NCBI GenBank assembly: GCA_963920765.1
Contig: OY987248.1
Span: 6,544,539-6,608,538, forward strand
From: Ulota crispa
Lineage: Eukaryota > Streptophyta > Bryopsida > Orthotrichales > Orthotrichaceae
DNA length: 64,000 nt
Reading direction: 5' to 3'
Part shown: positions 13,677 to 25,345 of the stretch, in pieces
How positions within the stretch are numbered: the stretch's first letter is position 1
Layout of the letters: each line of letters starts with the position of its first letter
The notes under the pieces: model-generated
Seen by the model: the letters and a program-made list of their open reading frames with translations, nothing else
Databases searched by the model: none
Told to the model about the DNA's origin: nothing
Position numbers and translations under genes: made by a program

Positions 13677-16464
13677 TTATATAATTATTGCTGGTAAAGA
13701 TGTATTTCGAAATTGCGAAGCTTTTAAAGTACCTTGAATAGCTTCTTCTATTTGTTGATTAAATATAATACGACCAACAGTTGTGCAAATATAAAAATTA
13801 GTAATTTGTTCTTTTTTATTTTTTCTAAGTTGATAATGTTCATAAATTTTAGAAAAAATACCAGAAGAATTGTATTGAACTTCAACAGGTTTTTCACGAT
13901 TTATTGACGTAATTATTCGCAATTTTGTTTCCCATCGAAGCCACAAAGGACTGTGTAATTTAATTTCTTTTTGTTTCTGAGCTTTTATTACATCATCATA
14001 ATTATAAAAATAAGGTGTTTTATTTAAATGAATTTTGTTATTATTGTATTTATAAGGATGATTTTTATTACCATAAATACCTTGATGATTTTCAATTGTT
14101 AATAAATAAAGTCCCAGAAGCATATCTTGACTTGGTACAGAAATTGGATCTCCTGTAGCAGGAGACAAAAGATTTGTATATGAAAACATAAGTAATTGCG
14201 CTTCAACTTGAGCTTCTAAAGATAATGGTATATGAACAGCCATTTGATCTCCGTCAAAATCTGCATTAAATCCTCCGCAGACTAGTGGATGTAAACGAAT
14301 AGCGCGACCTTTTATTAAAATAGGTTGAAATGCTTGTATGCCTAATCTATGTAAAGTAGGTGCTCGATTTAATAAAATAGGATGTCCTTGCATAATTTCT
14401 TGAAGTACTTTCCATATAATAGACTCTTTGTTTTGAATCATACTTTTAGCTGCTCTTAGATTAGGAGCAAGATGTCGTCCAATTAAACCTCGAATAACAA
14501 AAGCTTGAAATAATTCTATTGCCATTTCTCGTGGTAACCCACACTGATGTAATGGAAGAGAAGGACCAACTATAATAACAGATCGTCCTGAATAATCAAC
14601 TCGTTTTCCAAGTAAATTTTCACGAAAGCGTCCTTCTTTTCCTTCAATAACATCTGAAAAAGATTTATAAGGCCTATTATGACTATCTTTCATAGGTTGT
14701 CCCCGAATACCATTATCAATAAGTGCATCTACTGCTTCTTGTACTAATCTAGTTTGACAAACAACTAAACCTCCTGGTGTAGAACCACTTCTGGCCGAAA
14801 AATCAATAAGAGTATTATTTCTATAAATAACTCTTTGATATAGTTCATTTAAATCAGAAGTAATTAATTCGCCTTCGCCTAATTCAATCATAGGCCGTAA
14901 TTCAGGCGGAAGAACTGGTAAAAAAGATAAAACCATCCACTCTGGTTTTATATCTGTTTGAAGAAATTGTTTTACTAATTTTATACGTCTTACCAAAAGA
15001 TCTTTTCTTCTTTGAATTTTTCGATCTTCCCATTCATTTCCTGTAGATTTTCGTTCTACTAATTCTTTCCATTCTATATATGTATAATTCATAACTACTT
15101 GGAGATCGATATTACTTATTTGTTTTTTAATAGCATCACCTCCAGTAGCTATTTCTCTAGTCTGAAATGCTTCAAATCCAGTTGAAGAAAAAAAACGAGG
15201 AAATATTTCTCTCCAAGATTGATCTTCATATTTAAATAAACCTCGTAATTTTAATAAAGTAGGTTTTTTTGAAATAGGTCTAGCAAGAAAAAGATTGGGA
15301 TAGGTTTCTTTTTTTTAATTTTTTTAATTCCCCCCCGCAGAATCGGACATGAAAATTTTTTTTCATCCGGCTCAAATAGCATTAAATTTTAATTTTTAAT
15401 AATATTGTAATTGTAAATACAAGTTTTATATATGTATTTCTTGAAATATACTAAAAAAATATATATTTTGTTTTTTTTATATAAAAATTAGAAAAAAAAA
15501 CAATTTATTACTATTTTTTACTCAAGTTATATTCAAAAGTTTAAGAAATTTTTTATTTTTGAGTAATCTTACTTTCTTTAAATGATATATTTTTTTACAA
15601 AAATACCTCGAATATTTTTAGAATTAATAAGAAATTATCTTGTTTATACACTTATTTTTATAATCCTATAGGTTTTCTTTCTATTTCGATGGATCTAGTA
15701 TTATTTAGCGTATATATATGCGATGAATAAACAGCACGATCCATTATAAATCAATACAATAATAAATTTAAAATTAAATTTTATTTTTTTACGAAATCTA
15801 CAAATGTTAAAGAAAAAATTATACAAAAAATACATAAAGATAGTAAATAGTAAATATTTGTATATTTATATATATATGTAAATAGAAACCTTAGATTAAA
15901 TACTTTAAATTTAAATTTTTTTGAGTTTTATGTTACTTTTTTAACGAAACATATCAAAATAAGAAATATCCTTATAATAAATAAAATAGGATAACAGTTG
16001 TAATTAAATCTGTATAATTAAGTTCTATAAACAAGTCACACATCGCAATATACTAGACTTTCTAATTCTTTAAGAGGTTTAGCTAAAAGATTTGCAATAT
16101 AACTAGGTAAGCGTTTTAAATACCACACATGTGTTACTGGGCAAGCTAATTTAATGTATCCCATTCGATATCTTCGAACACGTGATTCAATAAACTCAAC
16201 ACCACATTGTTCACAAAATTTTGCATATTTTTCAATTGTTTGATATTTTCCACAAGCGCAAAGTCCGCTTTTAATAGGACCAAAAATACGTTCACAAAAT
16301 AATCCATCTTTTTCAGGTTTATGTGTTTTATAATGTAAGGTATATGGTTTTGTTACTTGTCCGACAATTTCTCCATTAGGTAAAATTCTTTCAGCCCAAC
16401 TGCGTATTTGTTCAGGAGAAGCTAATCGAATTCGAAGATGCTGATATTTTTCTTGATGAATCAT
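13677..16464 (-). CDS. rpoC1: RNA polymerase subunit beta' (RpoC1), split by a group II intron
   Basis: RpoC1 carries the active-site magnesium loop of the plastid RNA polymerase. Exon 1 (16042-16464) starts [20 protein letters not shown] and holds a zinc-binding cysteine set at residues 69, 71, 84 and 87. Exon 2 (13677-15293) resumes with [20 protein letters not shown]. The catalytic NADFDGDQM is encoded at 14241-14267. Total is 679 residues, close to the bryophyte norm, with no frame break. [11 protein letters not shown] appears where EARLLMFSHTN is usual in my memory of the family; both would be single transitions. It sits between rpoB and rpoC2, with which it is normally co-transcribed. 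Confidence 0.95.
15294..16041 (-). other. Group II intron of rpoC1
   Basis: 748 nt, starting GTGTGACTTG after the exon 1 codon for Asp in SLVYCD, and ending CCTATCCCAAT. Domain V is visible at 15340-15373 (complement GAGCCGGATG ... CATGTCCGATTC). There is no internal maturase frame. The interior is AT-rich. Confidence 0.88.
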
Positions 16465-16488
16465 AAAATTTAAATTTATTTTTTCTTA

Positions 16489-19400
16489 TTAAACTTCTTT
16501 AAAATTTACATTTAAGTTTTTTTCAAATATAACTGAATGATCTAAGTCTAAAGATAAAGATCTTAATTCTCGAACAAGTAATCGAAAAGATTCTGGAGCA
16601 GTACTAGGTTTAGGTATTGGCTCTCCTGTTATAATTGCACCAAGTACTTCATATCGAGCATGAATATGATCAGATTTAATAGTAAGCATTTCTTGTAAAA
16701 TATAAGCAACACCAAAACCTTCTAAAGCCCATACTTCCATTTCTCCTACTCTTTGTCCTCCACGTCTAGATCTGCCTCTAAGAGGTTGTTGAGTAACAAG
16801 TGCGTAAGGTCCACTAGAACGTGCGTGAATTTTATCGTCAACTTGATGAATTAATTTTAGCATATAAGCTTTTCCTACTATAACAGATTGTTCAAATATT
16901 TCTCCCGTTCTTCCATCTATTAAACGACTTTTTCCAGGATTTTCAGTTTCAAATAACCAAGGGTTTCCTGTTTTTGTACTTGCTTTATATAGTTCTGAAA
17001 AAACTAGTTTTCTTGAAGCTTCTCGTTCATATCTTTCATCAAAAGGGGTTATTCGATAATGTTTTTTTAAAAAATGACCGGCTAAACCAAGTAAGCATTC
17101 AAAAATTTGTCCTACATTCATTCGCGAAGGTACCCCTAATGGACTTAATACCATATCAATTGGTGTGCCATCTTGTAAATACGGCATATCTTGGCGAGGT
17201 AAAATTTTTGAAATAATACCTTTATTACCATGTCTTCCAGCTACTTTATCTCCTACTTGTATTTTGCGTTTTTGAGCTATGTAAATATGTATTATTTTTT
17301 CATAATTAGGCGAATTTTCTTTTTTAGAAATCCATCGTACATCAATAACTCGTCCTTTTCCACCTGAAGGAACTTTTAAACAAGTTTCTTTTGCAGTTGC
17401 TACTTGAATACCAAATATAGCTTGTAATAATTTTCCTTCTGGAGCACGTAATGAGTCTTCTGTTTCTTGAGGTGTTAATTTTCCTACTAAAACATCTCCT
17501 GTTTCAACCCAAGATCCTAACAATACAAGTCCATTTTTATCTAAATGACGTAGTACGTTATTTTCTAAATGAGGTATTTCTTTAGTAATTTTTTCCATAC
17601 CTTGACTTGTAGTACGAGATTTAATTTCATATCTTTCAATATGAATTGATGTATAAATATCTTCATATATTAGACGTTCGTTAATAAGTATTGCGTCTTC
17701 AAAATTATACCCTTCCCACGGCATATATGCTACTAAAATATTTTTTCCTAAGGCTAATTCTCCTTTTAGAGTTGCTGCGCCATCTGCTAGAATTTGTCCT
17801 TTTTTTAAAAATTTTTGTTGAGTAACTTGTATTTTTTGATGTATGCAAGTACTATTATTTGAACGCTGGTATATATTGAAAAATTTAGTTGTGTTTTTTT
17901 TTTTATTAGTGTCGATCAAATTTATTTTTTTACCATCAGTATATAAAATTTTTCCACTTTGTTTTATAATAGTAATACTTCCAGAATCGAGAGCTGCTTG
18001 ACTTTCTAAGCCTATTCCTACAATACATTTTTCAGGTTTTATAAGTGGAACTGCTTGACGCTGCATATTAGATCCCATTAAAGCACGATTTGCATCATTA
18101 TGCTCTAAAAAAGGAATTAGAGAAGCGCCAACAGAAAAATATTGTAAAGGATAAATACTTCGAAGATGTATTTGTTCCCAAGCAATAGCTAAAAATTCTT
18201 GTCGATATCGAGCTGGAGTTATTTGTATTTGTTGTGTATCTTGATCTAAGGCCAAACAATTTCCAGTAGCTATTCGATAATATTCATCTTCTCCGGCAGA
18301 TAAATAAAGAAGTTTTTCTTCTTTAGAAATTTTTGACATTTTATAAAAAGGACTTTCTAGAGATCCCCAAGTATTAACTTTTGCATGAATCGCTAATGAT
18401 GCAATAAGTCCGGCATTCATACTTTCAGATGTTTCAATAGGACAAATGCGTCCATAATGACTAAAATGAATATCTCGTACTTGAAAATTAGCCGTTTGTC
18501 TTGTTAATCCTCCAGGACCTAAAGAACTTAATCTTCGTTTATGAACTATTTCTGTTAATGGATTAGTTTGATCTAAAAATTGAGATAAAGGGTGTGAACC
18601 AAAAAATTCTCTAAAAGTAGCTATTAATGGAGTTGGACTAATTAAACTTTTAGGATTAGGTAAACGCTTTCTCTTAGTTGCTCCTCGTATAATTTGTCAT
18701 ACGGAATTTTCTAAACGTGTTAATGCTAATTTTAATTGATCTTGTAATAAGTCTGCTACTGATCGAATACGACGGTTTTTTAAATGATCTATATCATCAA
18801 GTGTACCAATACCAAATTTTATTTTTATCAAATAATCTATAGCAACTAAAATGTCTTGTGGTAGCAAAAAATATTCATTTTCAGGTACGTTAAGATTCAG
18901 TTTTTTATTTAAATTTAATCGACCAATTTTTCCTAATTCACATCTTTGTTGAAAATTTTTTTTTTGTAATTCTTTACGTATAGATTCGGAAAATACAATA
19001 TCTCCACCTATACAATATAATTGTTTATAAAGTTCGACTATTGCATCTTCACTTGATTGGGGTTGTTCTTTTTTTTTTTTTTTTTTCAAGACGTCTAAAA
19101 AAAATTTTGGAGAACAAACACTATCTAAAATTTGTTTTATTGTTAAACCCATGGCTAATAATAAAACTAAAATTGACACTTTTCGTTTTTTACTTATACG
19201 AGCCCAAATTCTCGTCTTGCTATCAATTTCTAATTTTAGTCTTCCTCCCCAATCAGAAATAATTGTACTTGTATATATAGGAATTGCGTTATGATCTAGT
19301 TCTAAATTATAGTAAATACCTGGACTTCTTAAAATTTGATTAATGATTACTCTTGCAACACCATTAACTACAAAAGTTCCTTGAGAATTCATTAAAGGAA

Positions 19401-19692
19401 TACTTCCAATAAATACAGTTTGTTTTTGTACTTTTCTTTTTTTTTCTCTAGCTAGTTGTGCTGGTACATATAAATCTGAAGAATATGTACTTGATTGATA
19501 TACAGCATCTCTTTCGTTTATTAAAGGTTTTACTAATTTATATTCTTTATTCAATAATCAAAATTCAAATTCTTGATCTGCGTCTTTAATTTTAGGAAAA
19601 TAACTAAGTTCTTCAATTAAACCTTTATAAATAAAACGATGAAATCCTTCAAATTGTATTTTTCCAAATTCAGGTAGTACAAAAATTTCCAT
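16489..19692 (-). pseudogene. rpoB: RNA polymerase subunit beta (RpoB) with two in-frame TGA codons
   Basis: RpoB is the second-largest catalytic subunit of the plastid RNA polymerase. From ATG 19692 ([20 protein letters not shown]) a single frame of 1,067 codons runs to the stop at 16489 with no indel. Conserved blocks include [57 protein letters not shown] and [15 protein letters not shown] occurs at codon 45 (19558-19560, [12 protein letters not shown]) and codon 332 (18697-18699, [15 protein letters not shown]). At the second site other land plants have arginine, consistent with CGA to TGA. Several Gly to Ser differences (for example SESMNAG for SEGMNAG) also fit G-to-A transitions. It is first in the rpoB-rpoC1-rpoC2 operon and 24 nt from rpoC1. 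Confidence 0.9.
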
Positions 19693-19966
19693 GGTTTTTT
19701 TCTCTAAAATAGTGTTAGAGTTTATTGTATAATAACAAATATAATTTCTAATTATTTTTATTTTCTATCTAATTGCATAACTAAAAAATATTTTCATTAA
19801 ATTTTTTTATTTTATTAAATTTTTTTTATGTTAAATATTTTTATTAAAAAAGACTTGATTAAAAAAGAATTAAGTTTTACAATAATGTAGTTTATTATTA
19901 ACAAATTCAAAATTTATAATAAGTAAAAAAACTTATAAAATTTTTGTAAAAACTTTTACTAAAAAA

Positions 19967-20038
19967 AGGCAATATGGCCAAGTGGTAAGGCAGAGGTCTG
20001 CAAATTCTCTATCCCCAGTTCGAATCTGGGTGTCGCCT
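19967..20038 (+). tRNA. trnC-GCA: tRNA-Cys (GCA), plastid, with a mismatched acceptor stem
   Basis: D-arm GGCCAAGTGGTAAGGC, anticodon loop CTGCAAA and T-arm CCCCAGTTCGAATCTGGG identify trnC. The 5' acceptor GGCAATA faces 3' TGTCGCC, giving an A-C mismatch and a G-U pair where other plants pair GGCGxCA fully. The anticodon stem is also weak (GAGGT against TTCTC). These fit C-to-T and G-to-A changes. It may be non-functional if this is a nuclear copy. Confidence 0.88.
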
Positions 20039-20687
20039 TAATAATAATAATATAAAAAAGATTTGGATTATCTATTATGTCGTATTTTAAATAAAAAATG
20101 ATATTGCTCTATATATAATATAGTCTATTACTTTTTTTTTAATTTAAATTTCTAATTAATAGATAATCCTAATATTAAGAATAAATCAAATGAGAAAAAA
20201 AAGCAAGTATTATTATCAAATTATAATAATTAGTAAAAATACATATATATATTTATAAAGTATATATATTAATTTCTATTAAAAAAATTACAATTTTTTT
20301 TTTTAATTTAATTAAATATTAATTTAGTTTTAGCTTTTTTAAAAGTATACAATTTAGCATTTATAAAAATATACAAGTAATAATTATTACTATCGTAAGT
20401 GATATAAAAATAACAAGGATAATTTTTGTATTTCTTGTTACTTTCAATTTAGTTTCTCATACGAAAAAAAAAAGATTATAAAAATAATCATTGAAAAACA
20501 AATTAGTTTAATATCTTTTATTTTTTATTTTTAATAGTAAAATAAAAGATATTAAACTAATTTAAGTAGAATAATTAAATTATATAAGAAATAAAAAAAG
20601 TATAATTAACTTTTTCCCATCCTTTATAAATCTTTCTTTTTAATTTTATATTTTTATAAGTTGTATTTTCTTTCAAAATTTTTTTTT
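20039..20687. other. trnC-ycf66 spacer, petN not found
   Basis: 649 nt, extremely AT-rich. It contains a hairpin at 20500-20563 with 25-nt arms starting AAATTAGTTTAATATCTTTT. petN usually lies in this neighbourhood, but I found no trace of its conserved short hydrophobic frame on either strand here or between ycf66 and psbM. Confidence 0.65.
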
Positions 20688-21552
20688 TTATACTAAGAGA
20701 ATTCTTTTTTTTTTAGAAAAAATTGTAAAATTAATTTTATTATTACGTAAATATAAACTTTCTGCTATAAAAAAAATAGCTGTTCCACTTAAAAGTATTT
20801 GTGATAATAAAAGAATTGGATCTAACCGCCAACCTTGAAAAATAAGAATTCCTCCACATAACAACCCAACGGATGAAAAAAAAGAATCATAATATTGAGA
20901 TAGGTTAATGTTTTTATTTAATTACATATTCCCCCTCTAAAAACCATATATGATATTTTAATTTCTTTATGGCTTAAGCAGTAAAATAACAACAAATTTG
21001 TATTTTAACTACTCTAAATCCAAGTAAGTGTATAAATGTAAAATATAGTTTTAAACATAAACGTTTTGGATTGTCTTTTATCTGTTTAAATTATTTTTAA
21101 AAATAGATTTATTTAGTTGTACTTAATTAAAAAACACATTTTATTATCTTTAGATTTATTTAATATTTCGTGGATTGAACAATTTTATTTCCAAAGAAAC
21201 AAAAAATTAATTAAATAAGAAAAAGCAATATATGTTAAAAAATAACAATATGTAATAAACTTTTTTTATGTAAATATAATTCCATTTTAATTTATAAATT
21301 TAAATATGTTTGCGGAATACTAAAAAAAAATTTAATTTTTAATCATAGATTAGATAAATAAAAAAAAACTTTCAAGTTTTATATTTATTATTATTAATAA
21401 ATAAATTGAAATTTTTACCACTTTTTAAGTACATTCTAAATCACACCTCTAGATACATTAAATTCCCTTATGCGAAGGGCATATAAAAGTATACCTACTA
21501 TAATAAGCCCTATTCCGACTATAGTGCTAGGACCTAGTTCTATATGAATCAT
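20688..21552 (-). CDS. ycf66: Conserved plastid membrane protein Ycf66, split by a group II intron
   Basis: Exon 1 (21447-21552) encodes MIHIELGPSTIVGIGLIIVG ILLYALRIREFNVSR. Exon 2 (20688-20893) continues DYDSFFSSVGLLCGGILIFQ GWRLDPILLLSQILLSGTA and ends RILLV. The joined frame is 312 nt, 103 residues, with three hydrophobic spans. Exon joining at AGAG/ATTATGAT restores the conserved reading. Ycf66 occurs in cyanobacteria and in early land-plant plastids; its role is not established. It has been lost many times, so an intact frame is notable in a segment where other genes are damaged. The C terminus is shorter than some homologues. Confidence 0.9.
20894..21446 (-). other. Group II intron of ycf66
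   Basis: 553 nt, from GTGTGATTTAG to CCTATCTCAAT, an end nearly identical to the rpoC1 intron end. A degenerate domain V with the AAGCC/GGTTTT pairing is visible at 20941-20976. No maturase frame. Confidence 0.82.
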
Positions 21553-21719
21553 ATAATAATAAATAAATAAAATTAAAAAAACTAAAAAAATTATATATAA
21601 TTTTTTTAGTTTTTTTAACTTAATTTTAATATTGTAAAGAATTGAATATTTAAATAAAAATACAATATTATTTGATAAATCCAAGATTCTTAATAATTTT
21701 TAATAATTAAAAACTTTTA

Positions 21720-21824
21720 TTAACTACCTTGACTAACGGTTTGTACATAAAGAATTAGTAAAAAAGCTGTAGGGATTAAAATGAACAATGCAGTAGCAAT
21801 AAATGCAAGAATGTTTACTTCCAT
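21720..21824 (-). CDS. psbM: Photosystem II protein M
   Basis: A 34-residue single-helix subunit at the photosystem II dimer interface. The complement from 21824 begins [20 protein letters not shown] and ends [14 protein letters not shown]; the stop is at 21720-21722. Full length and intact. It lies between ycf66 and trnL-CAA on the same strand. Confidence 0.97.
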   Translation of the reverse strand: MEVNILAFIATALFILIPTAFLLILYVQTVSQGS

Positions 21825-22048
21825 ATAGTTGTTATATTAGTGTTTAATTTACAATATTAAAAAATATCATCTGATTTTTATTTATAATTTTTTATATTTG
21901 TTTTCTATTAATATAATTATTAAATCAATAATATTAATAAAATATTTTAAATAGAATAAATATATATATTTTTTTTTAGTTTAATAAAATCATTGATATC
22001 AACTAAGTAGTATAACATAAGATTATTTTTTTATTATAAAGTAAATAT

Positions 22049-22129
22049 TGCCTTGAAGAGGACTCGAACCTCCACGCTTTAAAGCATAAGATTTTGAGTC
22101 TCATGTGTCTACCATTTCACCATCAAGGC
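22049..22129 (-). tRNA. trnL-CAA: tRNA-Leu (CAA), plastid
   Basis: Acceptor GCCTTGA/TCAAGGC, anticodon loop ACTCAAAAT giving CAA, class II variable arm TGCTTTAAAGCG, T-loop GGTTCGAGTCC. In seed plants this gene is in the inverted repeat; here, as in bryophytes, it lies close to psbM, upstream of ndhB. The lower anticodon stem is AT-rich (ATGAGA/TCTTAT) relative to other plants. Confidence 0.94.
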
Positions 22130-22200
22130 TTCTGAAAAAAACTTTTATATTTAACAGTCTTTAAGAAACTATTATATAATAATAAAACAAAAAAATATAA

Positions 22201-22261
22201 ATTTAATTTGTTTTTTTTATTATTCTATATATATAGAATAATAAAAAAAAACAAATTAAAT
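22201..22261. terminator. Hairpin after ndhB
   Basis: Arms of about 29 nt (starting ATTTAATTTGTTTTTTTTAT) pair around a TATATA centre, 24 nt past the ndhB stop. Probable ndhB 3' end stabiliser. Confidence 0.7.
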
Positions 22262-22284
22262 TTTTTATTAATAATATAAAAATA

Positions 22285-23064
22285 TTAAATATGTGTAAAA
22301 CTACTTAAATTTAAATTATTTTGAAATAAATTGATAATGGGATTCATAAATATTCCTAAAAACATAGAAGCAATTACACAAATAATTATACTAATTTCAA
22401 TTGAGTTTTTGTAAAAAATGGAAAAAGAAAAACCAGTATATGTTTGTATGTAAGAAGTAACTTCTTTATTTTCTGCAGTAATTAATAATTTAACTATTTT
22501 TAAATAATAATATATAGAAATAATGCTTGTAAAAAGTCCTATAAAAACTAAAAAATACAAACCATTTTTCCATGCACACCAAAATAGATAAAGTTTTCCA
22601 AAAAAACCAGATAATGGAGGGATACCTCCTAAAGACAATAAACATAATGCAAAAGAAAAAGCTAATAAAGGATCTTTTAAAATCAATCCACTGTAATTGC
22701 GAATATTATCTGTTCCTGTACGTAATCCAAATAATATAATACAAGCAAAAGTTCCTAAATTCATAAATATATAAAATAACAAATAAACTATCATACTTAT
22801 ATATCCATTAAAATCCCCAACAATTACTCCAATCATTAAATACCCAATTTGACTTATTGAAGAGTATGCAAGCATACGTTTCATACTTGTTTGAGTAATA
22901 GCTACTAAATTACCTAATATCATACTACAAATAGATAATATTTCTAAAAGAAAATGCCATTGATTAAAAAGGAAGGGAAAAACAATATTAAAGAGACGAG
23001 CTAGTAAGGCTAACCCTGCTATTTTTGAAACAACCGAAAGAAAAGCAACGACTGGGGTAGGGGA
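22285..23064 (-). CDS. ndhB: NAD(P)H-plastoquinone oxidoreductase subunit 2, exon 2 only
   Basis: NdhB is a proton-pumping membrane-arm subunit of the thylakoid NDH complex involved in cyclic electron flow. Exon 2 starts [20 protein letters not shown] and encodes 259 residues to FTHI, with motifs [28 protein letters not shown] and [20 protein letters not shown]. The exon boundary is TCTAAC/TCCCC. Exon 1 is missing: the plastid sequence ends inside the intron near 23,340 and nuclear repeat DNA follows. The gene is therefore truncated at its 5' side here. Confidence 0.93.
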   Translation of the reverse strand, partial: SPTPVVAFLSVVSKIAGLALLARLFNIVFPFLFNQWHFLLEILSICSMILGNLVAITQTSMKRMLAYSSISQIGYLMIGVIVGDFNGYISMIVYLLFYIFMNLGTFACIILFGLRTGTDNIRNYSGLILKDPLLAFSFALCLLSLGGIPPLSGFFGKLYLFWCAWKNGLYFLVFIGLFTSIISIYYYLKIVKLLITAENKEVTSYIQTYTGFSFSIFYKNSIEISIIICVIASMFLGIFMNPIINLFQNNLNLSSFTHI

Positions 23065-23340
23065 GTTAGAATCGAAACGAAGATTACTCATTCTTTTCTC
23101 TCATTCAAAACTGTGCATGAAATTTTTACTTCACACAGCTCCTAAGTAATAGTTTAAATTAATATTACTTTCTTCGTGTATGTATATAAAAATTAAAAGA
23201 TAAATATTAGTATTTAAGTAAAATTAAACTTTACGAAGAATCCTGCTTTAGTTATTTTTTTTTAATATTAAAATTTTAGTTATTTTGTTATTCAATCAAA
23301 ATTATTTGAACAAAGTTTAATAAAATTTAATAAAATTTCC
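23065..23340 (-). other. 3' part of the ndhB group II intron, truncated
   Basis: About 275 nt of intron remain. Domain V is clear at 23107-23142 (complement GAGCTGTGTG ... CATGCACAGTTTT). The 5' part of the intron and exon 1 are replaced by nuclear sequence. The exact breakpoint is uncertain by about 30 nt because the last bases are AT-rich. Confidence 0.82.
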
Positions 23341-23345
23341 AATAG

Positions 23346-25345
23346 CTCTTAGGTCGGTGATTCTAGGAAATTTAGTGAAGAAGGCTAAACTGTTCTATTC
23401 AGAAGTTCTAAAGGAAGGATCAAATATGGGGCTCAAGGTTGTTAGTGTCTTAGTGGAGTATGCGGAGAAGATGGAGGTGACTTTGCAAGAGATGAAGACC
23501 ATCTTGCATGGCAGAGGCGCAAGACTAGAAACATGACAAGGATTAGGTTGAAAGAAAGAAACTAAGCTTGCTCAAAAAGACCCATCATTCTAGTCACCTA
23601 AACCTACAGTGCCAAAGATCATGATGAATTAAGGACCCCAAGGTCTACATGATTGCCCATCAAAATTGGTTTTGGAACCGGAGAAGGGTCTACGCTTGGA
23701 TTCCAAACCAAGAGTCATACCCGGACGACACCGGAGGACAAGGATGCAGCAAAGGTGCCAAGCCCGGTGAAGCAAAAGGTAACAACCAAACGAGCATGGG
23801 AGTTGACTTCTCCTTTCAAGATCAACCTCGATGAGGATTCATCTTCATCATCTTCAAAGACTGAGGATACTTTGGGGGATTTGCAAGACAAGTCTGGAGA
23901 CACAGGTTCAAAAGCGGTGCCCTATAGCACGGAAAATGGAAGAAGCAAGATTAGACCTTTTGGAAAAAGAAGTCAAAGCATGGTACCCGCGCTACAGTCA
24001 GCAAAAGGCAACCGGCACAAAAGAAAGCGGCAAAGTCAACGGGTACATCTTTGAAGCAAAAGAAAGATACCTAGCCGCATAGTAATTGTAAGAGTAGGGG
24101 TAGTTATATATGTAAAATAAAGTTTGCTTACTCAAGAAGTTGAGAGATAGTTGCTTCCTATTATGATGAGCTGGGACATGCGGATTCAGATCTTTTGGAT
24201 CTGAGATCTACTTTTGGGAGAACTTTGCTATGTGGCGGTATGTCCACATTTTTTGGATTAGGGAATGAGAAGTGTCATTCTCTAATTGGTAGTTTTCCCT
24301 TCATGAAACTTTCAAGGGTTCCTCAATGATTAACCATGAGGGATTGACATGCAATTGACGCCGAGGGTGTTTTCATACTTTTGATTTTCTTTAATGTAAG
24401 CTGAGTTCTGGATTTCCACTACAGAGCGCTAAGTTCATTCCTTGGTGTGATGTTGGTATGCCAACAATGCTAGAACCATTGCTTAGTGCAGGTAGCTGGA
24501 TTTTGTTAAGTGAGGGAGAGAAGGAATAACCCCTTGGATTCTGGAATTCATTGAGGTGGTTGAAAAACTGTGCATACTAGAAGATAGTTTGTGCAAGTCT
24601 ATGCTTGGGAGACTTTTGTGAGGAATAACCATCCATAAATTGGGTTTGATCTGGGTAGAGAGCCGGATGTACGCTAGTTGATGGGTTGATGAGGTTCCAC
24701 TACAACCATGAGTGATTGTGAGCAAAAGGGATAGGGGTCTTCTAGTTATTTGGTTACCAATCATAGCAAAGGAAATTAGGTCTGAATAAGTTTGTTGTTG
24801 TAGTAAGTTGTTGTAGTAAGTTGGAACAGTAGGGGTTTCTTATGTGACCTGCTGGTCCGGACTAGTTTCCAAGTCGGTTGTGAGGGAATACTTACCTCTT
24901 ATTGTCTTGTTGTGTTGTTTTCCTTGTTGTTTTGTTTAGTGGTTATTTAGTCACTTTAAATTCTAGAAGGGTAGGATTTCACGCATCCTTCCTTAATATC
25001 AACTTGCGGAACCCTCTAATATGGAGGCTAAACTTTTGAAACATATAATTAGTGTCAAAATCAAATCTGGAAGAGGTTCAAAGTTTTAGGACACTCCTTG
25101 GTTTCCGGGTAGTTATAGTAGGTTGTTATTTGAATACAGAACTGGAGGTTAGATAATGTACAAGTAAAGAACTTCTAGTTAGTTATATTGTGTGTGTTTG
25201 TTTGTAAGTAGTAGATTTGGATTTCCATATCTTGTTCCAGTCATCTTTTAGGAAGTACAAACTAAATCCCTATGGAACAATAAATGAGTTATTTTTTTGG
25301 TGTTTTAAGCTACTTTTTACACCAATAGGAGGATTAGTACTTTCT
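23346..25345 (+). repeat. Nuclear repeat, copy A (truncated at the plastid junction)
   Basis: The region can be matched block by block, in inverted orientation, to 27745-29660. Examples: GGTATGCCAACAATGCTAGA (24459) against its complement near 28655; ATTTTTTGGATTAGGGAATG (24250) against 28855; CTTCTAGAAGGG-type sequence near 24965 against 28145; and encoded FGTGEGSTLGFQTKSH against FGTKKRPTLGLQTKSH. Copy A begins exactly where plastid DNA ends and lacks the part matching 29660-30900. It contains fragments of a protein gene (KMEVTLQEMKTIL near 23475, a basic tail near 24000) with stops. I do not recognise the family. Confidence 0.75.
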
